Shown: one piece after another, positions 32,242 through 37,549 of the stretch | How the letters are laid out: each line of letters opens with the position of its first letter | Numbering within the stretch: the stretch's first letter is position 1 | NCBI GenBank assembly: GCA_943332105.1 | Contig: CALQOD010000017.1 | Location: forward strand, 1 to 37,549 | From: Chitinophaga pinensis | GTDB taxonomy: Bacteria > Bacteroidota > Bacteroidia > AKYH767-A > OLB10 | Length of the DNA: 37,549 nucleotides | Direction: 5' to 3' | Translations under genes and position numbers: made by a program | The notes under the pieces: model-generated | What the model was told of the DNA's origin: nothing | Databases searched by the model: none | What the model saw: the letters and a program-made list of their open reading frames with translations, nothing else

Positions 32242-32430
32242 CTACAACCCTAATTTACTTAAAAAACTAACATCATCAATAAATCCTTTATGTTGCCAAA
32301 CAAATTTTCCATGGTGATATAATTTTAAATAAAGGATACTATCATTTTTTTGTTTTTAGCAATACAGAATTGATATCTGCATCAACTTTAACTTGGGATT
32401 AAATCCTAAACCGCAATATTGAATAGAATG
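32242..32430 (-). pseudogene. Remnant of a thioredoxin-like (redoxin) gene
   Basis: On the minus strand a C-terminal piece reads NDSILYLKLYHHGKFVWQ, then HKGFIDDVSFLSKLGL and stop (TAG 32242-32244), much like the end of TlpA/thioredoxin-fold proteins (xLYxxGKxVWxHxGF). Upstream of it a second frame gives VKVDADINSVLLKTKK, broken from it by a T7 run at 32345-32351; one added base would join the two. Further upstream a third frame gives GFNPK. No intact start or CxxC site remains. It is either a decayed gene or a homopolymer sequencing error plus a second break. Confidence 0.55.
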
Positions 32431-32474
32431 CTAAAAAAACTCCTTAAACAATCAACATAAGCGTTAAAAAAATG

Positions 32475-34409
32475 CTAGTTAAATTTAGCTGACTCTACAA
32501 AGTACATATCAATTTGTCCTTTGTTTTTCGCTTCGATTTTACCTCGATGAATGCAATTAAAATTATCTTTTACAATTTCATATGTGGTTCCTGAAATATT
32601 AACACGTCCTACTTCTCCACTACTTTCCATACGTGAAGCAGTATTTACAGTATCGCCCCAAATATCATAAGCAAACTTTTTTATACCTACTATACCAGCT
32701 ACAACAGGTCCTGTATGTATACCTAATCGCAATTCAAAAAAAGGTTGTCCACTAGCTTGTCGTTCAACTTTATTACGCGCAATAAAATCGACCATTTCTA
32801 GTCCTGCGTGAATCACATCAACAGGATTAGTAGTATTAGCAACTGGTAATCCGCCGGCACACATATAAGCATCACCTATCGTTTTAATTTTTTCAATGTT
32901 ATATTTTGATATGATACGATCAAATTCTGAGAAGCAATGATTAATCTCTTCTACTAATTCTTCAGGACTTAAAATTTCACTCGCCAAAGTAAAGTTTTTA
33001 AAATCGGTAAATAGTACTGTTACCATTTCAAACCCTTTGGCTTTTGCAGTTCCAGTTGCTTTTAACTCTTCAGCTGTTTCTTCTGGAAGAATATTTAACA
33101 ACAATTCATCACTGCGTTTCTTAGCACTCGCAATTTTATTTCGTTGCTTAAAAACAACACCTCCAAAAATCAACACAACTAAGAACCCTCCAACAAATCC
33201 ATTGCGTACTAATTTTTGCCTGCTGATTTCTTTTTCTTTTAATTCCTGATCTTTCGTTAATAAATCAATCTGCCCTTGCTTCTTTTGAATATCAAAATCA
33301 AACTGAAGACTTGCTAATTTTTTATCAGAAGCTATATTGTACAAAGTATCTTTTAATCCTGTTAATAATGTTTGATACTTAAAAGCATTATTAAAATCTT
33401 TTAATTTCGAATAAGAGGATGCCAAACCCTGATAGGTTTCTTTCAATTCATTACCTTTTGAACCAATCTCTAACGACAAATACTCTGCTTCACGAAATGC
33501 AACTATCGCTTTATTGTATCCTCCAGATGCTTCATAGGCTATTCCCAACCCGAGTAATGACTGAATCATGTCGAGTTTTACATCTAAACTCTTACCCAGT
33601 TCATATGCCTGCAAATGGTTTTTCACTGCCAGTACATAATTTTTACGTTTCGTGTATACCCTTCCAATTTGATTTAAAGAATAAGGCACAGCTTCGGTAC
33701 CGTTATATGCAATAAGTGATTTATTAAAATAGTACAATGCTGAATCAAAATTTTCTTTTTTGAAATACACCTCACCTATTCCTACTGTTGTAGTTCCTAC
33801 TAAATTATTATCACCTAGTTGGTAACTGATAGGCAACGCTTTTAAATAGTAAGCAAGGGCTTTATCGAGTGTTGCATTTTTATTCAAATACACATTTCCA
33901 ATATTTCCTAAAGCAGAAGCAATTCGAAAACTATCATTAATTGCTTCAGAAATCTTTAATGATTTTAAGTAATTATCCAAAGCATTGGCATCATCACCTT
34001 GATCAAAATAAACTGTTCCAATATTGCTTAAAATGTTTGCTCTTCCTTGACGATCACCTAATTCATCAAAGCATTTCATTGATTTATTCCAATGTTCAAA
34101 TGTCTCAAGATACTTGCCTTGCATATAATATCCTATTCCGATATTTTTTAAAGCATAGGCCTCCCCTCTTTTGAATTTTATTTTTTCTGCAAGATTTCGT
34201 GCTTGTGTGGCTATTCTGATTGCCTCACCAGGTTCTTCACTAAAATATTTTTTACTTAAAAGCAACAGTGAATTAACTTTGTTGGTATCCTCATTTGACT
34301 TTCTGATTACTGACTTTATACTATCAATCTCTTTTACCTGACCAAAGCCATTATGAGCTAAAACAGCAAATAATACAACATAAAAAAGACTTTTTAGCTT
34401 TGAATTCAT
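32475..34409 (-). CDS. Membrane-bound class III adenylate cyclase with periplasmic TPRs
   Basis: 644 residues from ATG 34409; a GTG at 34415 adds two residues and is not preferred. Signal peptide (MNSKLKSLFYVVLFAVLAHN), about seven TPRs to residue 370 (e.g. ALKNIGIGYYMQGKYLETF, ILSNIGTVYFDQGDDANAL), a helical linker, one membrane helix (NGFVGGFLVVLIFGGVVF, near residue 400-420), a transducer helix (LLLNILPEETAEELKATG) and a CHD cyclase domain. The two metal Asp are in LFTDFKNF and GDAYMC, the base-selecting Lys is in KIKTIGDAY and Asp in YDIWGDTVNTASRMES, which also holds the transition-state Asn and Arg: ATP specificity. It is thus a sensor that makes cAMP in response to a periplasmic input. 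It is a single gene. Confidence 0.9.
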   Translation of the reverse strand: MNSKLKSLFYVVLFAVLAHNGFGQVKEIDSIKSVIRKSNEDTNKVNSLLLLSKKYFSEEPGEAIRIATQARNLAEKIKFKRGEAYALKNIGIGYYMQGKYLETFEHWNKSMKCFDELGDRQGRANILSNIGTVYFDQGDDANALDNYLKSLKISEAINDSFRIASALGNIGNVYLNKNATLDKALAYYLKALPISYQLGDNNLVGTTTVGIGEVYFKKENFDSALYYFNKSLIAYNGTEAVPYSLNQIGRVYTKRKNYVLAVKNHLQAYELGKSLDVKLDMIQSLLGLGIAYEASGGYNKAIVAFREAEYLSLEIGSKGNELKETYQGLASSYSKLKDFNNAFKYQTLLTGLKDTLYNIASDKKLASLQFDFDIQKKQGQIDLLTKDQELKEKEISRQKLVRNGFVGGFLVVLIFGGVVFKQRNKIASAKKRSDELLLNILPEETAEELKATGTAKAKGFEMVTVLFTDFKNFTLASEILSPEELVEEINHCFSEFDRIISKYNIEKIKTIGDAYMCAGGLPVANTTNPVDVIHAGLEMVDFIARNKVERQASGQPFFELRLGIHTGPVVAGIVGIKKFAYDIWGDTVNTASRMESSGEVGRVNISGTTYEIVKDNFNCIHRGKIEAKNKGQIDMYFVESAKFN

Positions 34410-34472
34410 AAACACTTGTTTTCAGAAAACAATAATAATGATGATTTCAATACAACCGTATAAAGTGAAATA

Positions 34473-34511
34473 AAAAGCAAAGGCGGCAAAAAATTTACCG
34501 CCTTTGCTTTT
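34473..34511 (-). terminator. Terminator of the SprB-repeat adhesin gene
   Basis: Perfect 14-bp stem AAAAGCAAAGGCGG / CCGCCTTTGCTTTT (34473-34486, 34498-34511) with an 11-nt loop. Read on the minus strand it ends in TTTTTATTT, 16 bases after the adhesin stop. Confidence 0.9.
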
Positions 34512-34526
34512 AAGATTACAATTTTA

Positions 34527-37500
34527 TTAATCCTTATAAATTCGCAAGTAACTTGATGATTTTGATGGCGATTCAAGTACAACTAAGTACATCCCGGATG
34601 TAATATCAGAAAGGTCCATATCAAAATTATTAAATCCTTCTTGGATTACTATTCTTTGCGTAATAATTAGGTGTCCAGTCAAATCGACAATTTTCATTAA
34701 TCCATCCACTGTAACATCTGAAGTAAACTCAACATTCACCTTGCCTTTTGTTGGATTAGGATAAACAGTTAAGTTAAACGAGCCATCATCCGTAGAAGAA
34801 TTAGATTCACGGCAAGAGAATGCAACAGAAATTGATTTATAAGAATTAATACCGCATGCATTGTTCGCAGTAACTTTCACCGTTCCTGCTGTTGTTCCAA
34901 ATTTTACAGTTACAGTATTTGTATTAGCTCCTAAAAGAATTGTAACTCCAGAAGGGAATGTCCAAGTATAAGATGTTGCACCATAAATAGCAGGAGTGCT
35001 GAATACTACTCCAGACTGATTTTTACAAATAGTAGCAGGGTAAGTAATTACTGTAGGAGTTGCTGGTTTTGCTGCTACAGTTACTGATCTGGCACTACTA
35101 CTTCCACAAGTATTTACCGACTTAACAGTAATTGACCCTGAAGTAGTGAATGTAGAGTTAAACTTAACAAACAAGGAAGTTGTACCTTGTCCTGATATAA
35201 TTGTAACTCCAGACGGAACAGTCCATGTATAACTTGTTGCACCAGCAACGGCAGTAGTTGTGTAATTTACATTTTGTTGCTGACAAACCCCATTCAAAGG
35301 ACCTGAAATTGATACCGGTATTCCAGGTGCGGACGTTATAGTCATTTTGGATTCATCACTTGAACCACAGCTGTTCACTGCTTTCACTTGAATATAAACA
35401 CTACTAGCCACTATTCCTGCATTAACAGTTAAAGTAGTAGTCCCTTGTCCACTTGCAATTGTAAATCCTGCAGGTAATTTCCACAAATAAAAGGTAGCAC
35501 CAGCAACTGGCGCTATAGAATATACTAAACCATTTTTACTACAAACACCAGATGAAAGACCACTGATCGTTCCTGGCTTTGTAGGTATTTTTGACACAGT
35601 TACTGATACAGATGATGTTGCTGTACATCCAGTAGAACTAGTTGCCAATACAGTATAGGTAGTAGTTGTTGTTGGAGTAAATGAAACAGTTGCACCAGCT
35701 TTGTTTCCTGGATTCCATAGATAAGTAGCTGCATTTCCAGTAGCAGTTAATGTTACACTTGAACCAGAGCAAATAGTAACGTTAGCACCTGCATTCACGG
35801 AAACAGTTGTTGTGCCAGGCATTACCCCAGCCACAGTTGAAGTACAACCTTTATTATCCGTTACAGTAAATGAATAAGCTGCAGAAGCATTAACCAAATA
35901 AGAACCCGTTCCAATATAAGGAGATGTTCCTCCTGTTGCAGAAACCACTATTGTTCCCTGATTAGCTATACAAGTTGGTGCAGTTGCGCTAGCTGAGGCT
36001 ACCAATAAAGCTGGAGTGGCATTAATAGTTGCTGATGCCGTAGCAGTACACCCTTTACTATCTGTAACAGAATAATTATAAATACCTGCAGATAAATTTG
36101 TGACTGCACTACCACCATATGTATAAGAAATGGTTCCTCCAGTAGCGTTTAATACTACTGATCCTTTTGTTCCAAAACATGTAGGCTGTGTTGCTGTTGC
36201 TGTTAATACTAACTGAGCAGGTGATGCATTAATTGTTACAGATGAACTTGAAGTACATCCTTTATTGTCTGTCACAACATAACTATAAGTCCCCGCTGAT
36301 AAATTTACGACTGCATCACCACTATAATTATAAGGACTCGTTCCTCCAGTAGCACTTAATACTACTGAACCTTTCGTTCCAAAGCATGTAGGCTGTGTTG
36401 CTGTTGCTGTTAATGTTAACTGTGCTGGTGCAGCATTAATAGTTGCTGATGAACTTGAAGTACATCCTTTATTGTCTGTCACAACATAACTATAAGTCCC
36501 CGCTGATAAATTTACGACTGCATCACCACTATAATTATAAGGACTAGTTCCTCCAGTAGCACTTAATACTACTGAACCTTTCGTTCCAAAACAGGTAGGC
36601 TGTGTTGCTGTTGCTGTTAATGCTAATTGAGCAGGCGCTGCATTAATTGTTGCAGATGAACTTGAAGTACATCCTTTATTATCCGTCACAACATAATTGT
36701 AAGTCCCTGCTGATAAATTTACAACCGCATCACCACTATAATTATAAGGACTCGTTCCTCCAGTAGCACTTAATACTATTGAACCTTTCGTTCCAAAGCA
36801 TGTAGGCTGTGTTGCTGTTGCTGTTAATACTAACTGTGCTGGTGCAGCATTAATAGTTGCTGATGAACTTGAAGTACATCCGTTATTATCTGTTACAAGA
36901 TAAGTATAAGATCCTGCTGATAAATTTACAACCACATCACCACTATAATTATAAGGACTAGTTCCTCCAGTGGCGCTTAATACTACTGAACCTTTTGTTC
37001 CAAAACATGTAGGCTGTGTTGCTGTTGCTGTTAATACTAACTGAGCAGGTGCCGCATTAATTGTAGCTGATGAACCAGAAGTACATCCGTTATTATCTGT
37101 TACAAGATAATTATAAGATCCTGCTGATAAATTCGAAATTGCATCGCCGCTATAGTTATAAGGACTTGTTCCTCCAGTAGCACTTAATACTACTGAACCT
37201 TTCGTTCCAAAGCATGTAGGCTGTGTTGCTGTAGCTGTTAATTCTAATTGAGCAGGTGCTGCAATAATTGATGCTGATCCAGATGCTGTACATCCGTTAT
37301 TATCTGTTACAAGATAATTATAAGTCCCTGATGATAAATTCACAATCGCGTCACCACTATAGTTATAAGGACTTGTTCCTCCAGTTGCACTTAAAGCTAC
37401 TGAACCTGTTGTTCCAGAGCATATAGGTTGTGTTGCTGTTGCTGTTAATACTAACTGAGCAGGTGCTGCATTAATAGTTACTGATGAACTTGAAGTACAT

Positions 37501-37549
37501 CCGTTATTATCTGTTACAAGATAAGTATAAGATCCTGCTGATAAATTTA
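34527..37549 (-). CDS. Giant SprB-repeat adhesin with T9SS sorting domain, N-terminus outside the window
   Basis: The frame is open through the window edge at 37549; about 1,007 C-terminal residues are visible, so the GTG at 37343 is not a start. First come eight SprB-type units of 69 residues (NLSAGTYxYxVTDNxGC ... TATQPTCFGTKGSVVLSATGGTSPYNYSGD); the last is diverged. Then one Ig-like/PKD-like domain (AGANVTICSGSSVTLTATG), three further PKD-like domains of the VAGATxYxWxxPxGxTIxxGQGTT pattern with a NSCGSS-type Cys, and a type A T9SS sorting domain (VYPNPTKGKVNVEF to the end). Each SprB unit has two Cys. Surface-anchored or secreted adhesin, as SprB is in gliding bacteria. The neighbouring cyclase gene starts 118 bp downstream of its stop. 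Confidence 0.92.
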   Translation of the reverse strand, partial: NLSAGSYTYLVTDNNGCTSSSSVTINAAPAQLVLTATATQPICSGTTGSVALSATGGTSPYNYSGDAIVNLSSGTYNYLVTDNNGCTASGSASIIAAPAQLELTATATQPTCFGTKGSVVLSATGGTSPYNYSGDAISNLSAGSYNYLVTDNNGCTSGSSATINAAPAQLVLTATATQPTCFGTKGSVVLSATGGTSPYNYSGDVVVNLSAGSYTYLVTDNNGCTSSSSATINAAPAQLVLTATATQPTCFGTKGSIVLSATGGTSPYNYSGDAVVNLSAGTYNYVVTDNKGCTSSSSATINAAPAQLALTATATQPTCFGTKGSVVLSATGGTSPYNYSGDAVVNLSAGTYSYVVTDNKGCTSSSSATINAAPAQLTLTATATQPTCFGTKGSVVLSATGGTSPYNYSGDAVVNLSAGTYSYVVTDNKGCTSSSSVTINASPAQLVLTATATQPTCFGTKGSVVLNATGGTISYTYGGSAVTNLSAGIYNYSVTDSKGCTATASATINATPALLVASASATAPTCIANQGTIVVSATGGTSPYIGTGSYLVNASAAYSFTVTDNKGCTSTVAGVMPGTTTVSVNAGANVTICSGSSVTLTATGNAATYLWNPGNKAGATVSFTPTTTTTYTVLATSSTGCTATSSVSVTVSKIPTKPGTISGLSSGVCSKNGLVYSIAPVAGATFYLWKLPAGFTIASGQGTTTLTVNAGIVASSVYIQVKAVNSCGSSDESKMTITSAPGIPVSISGPLNGVCQQQNVNYTTTAVAGATSYTWTVPSGVTIISGQGTTSLFVKFNSTFTTSGSITVKSVNTCGSSSARSVTVAAKPATPTVITYPATICKNQSGVVFSTPAIYGATSYTWTFPSGVTILLGANTNTVTVKFGTTAGTVKVTANNACGINSYKSISVAFSCRESNSSTDDGSFNLTVYPNPTKGKVNVEFTSDVTVDGLMKIVDLTGHLIITQRIVIQEGFNNFDMDLSDITSGMYLVVLESPSKSSSYLRIYKD
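35892..37549 (-). repeat. Eight in-frame 207-bp repeats (SprB units)
   Basis: Unit starts on the minus strand fall at 37547, 37340, 37133, 36926, 36719, 36512, 36305 and 36098, a constant 207-bp step equal to 69 codons. The copies at 36305-36926 are nearly identical in DNA, including third positions, while those at the two ends differ more. The pattern points to recent duplication or gene conversion in the middle of the array. Confidence 0.92.

Overview
The window is AT-rich chromosomal DNA of a Bacteroidota bacterium, probably a free-living, T9SS-bearing member of the Sphingobacteriales/Chitinophagales/Flavobacteriales side of the phylum. The reasons are: two secreted proteins ending in Por-type (type IX secretion) sorting domains, one of them built of SprB-type repeats; Bacteroidota-style promoters (TTG, about 20 bp, TAnnTTTG) in front of several genes; A-rich leaders without Shine-Dalgarno sequences; and lineage-typical versions of CcmE, CcmF, BshB1 and the GldL-like membrane hairpin. 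Genus cannot be set from this sequence.

Layout. 1-3118: the 3' part of a copper-type P1B ATPase followed directly by a flippase. 3139-5216: a strongly biased, probably highly expressed T9SS-secreted Asp-box protein with its own promoter and a perfect terminator. 5241-5966: BshB1 on the minus strand. 6047-11350: a cytochrome c maturation operon ccmB-ccmC-ccmD-ccmE-ccmF plus a DUF2520 Rossmann protein. CcmE is of the CxxxY type. 11390-12885: a five-copy, exact 33-bp-period repeat array that runs into the start codon of an AAA_14/DUF4143 ATPase. 12904-15116 (minus): an NCS1 transporter and a methyltransferase. 15247-15433: a nested palindromic element. 15492-19208 (minus): a tightly overlapped operon GNAT-MATE-lipoprotein-fmt-sirtuin, preceded by a nucleoside phosphorylase (19280-20155). 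20205-24733 (plus): two UspA paralogues, RecQ and the diadenylate cyclase CdaA. 24730-27943 (minus): SDR, TPR lipoprotein and a TMTC-like membrane TPR protein. 27997-29172: a GNAT-like protein. 29332-29404: tRNA-Lys(TTT) with its own promoter and terminator, followed by about 750 bp of modular repeats bounded by a second terminator. 30287-31803 (minus): a PadR regulator with a candidate operator, and a membrane protein with two GldL-like hairpins. 31936-32220: a small GIY-YIG protein with a weak catalytic centre. 32242-32430: a thioredoxin-like gene remnant. 32475-34409 (minus): a TPR-membrane-adenylate cyclase. 34527-37549 (minus): the C-terminal 1,007 residues of a SprB-repeat T9SS adhesin.

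How the genes work together. The ccm block forms a heme-handling system for periplasmic cytochrome c. CdaA with the Usp proteins suggests nucleotide-linked stress physiology. The PadR/membrane pair and the TPR-cyclase are sensory or envelope-stress candidates. Most protein genes are ordinary housekeeping or accessory genes. The least explained parts are non-coding: the 33-bp array before the DUF4143 ATPase, the tRNA-Lys-linked modular array, and the 15.3 kb palindromic element.
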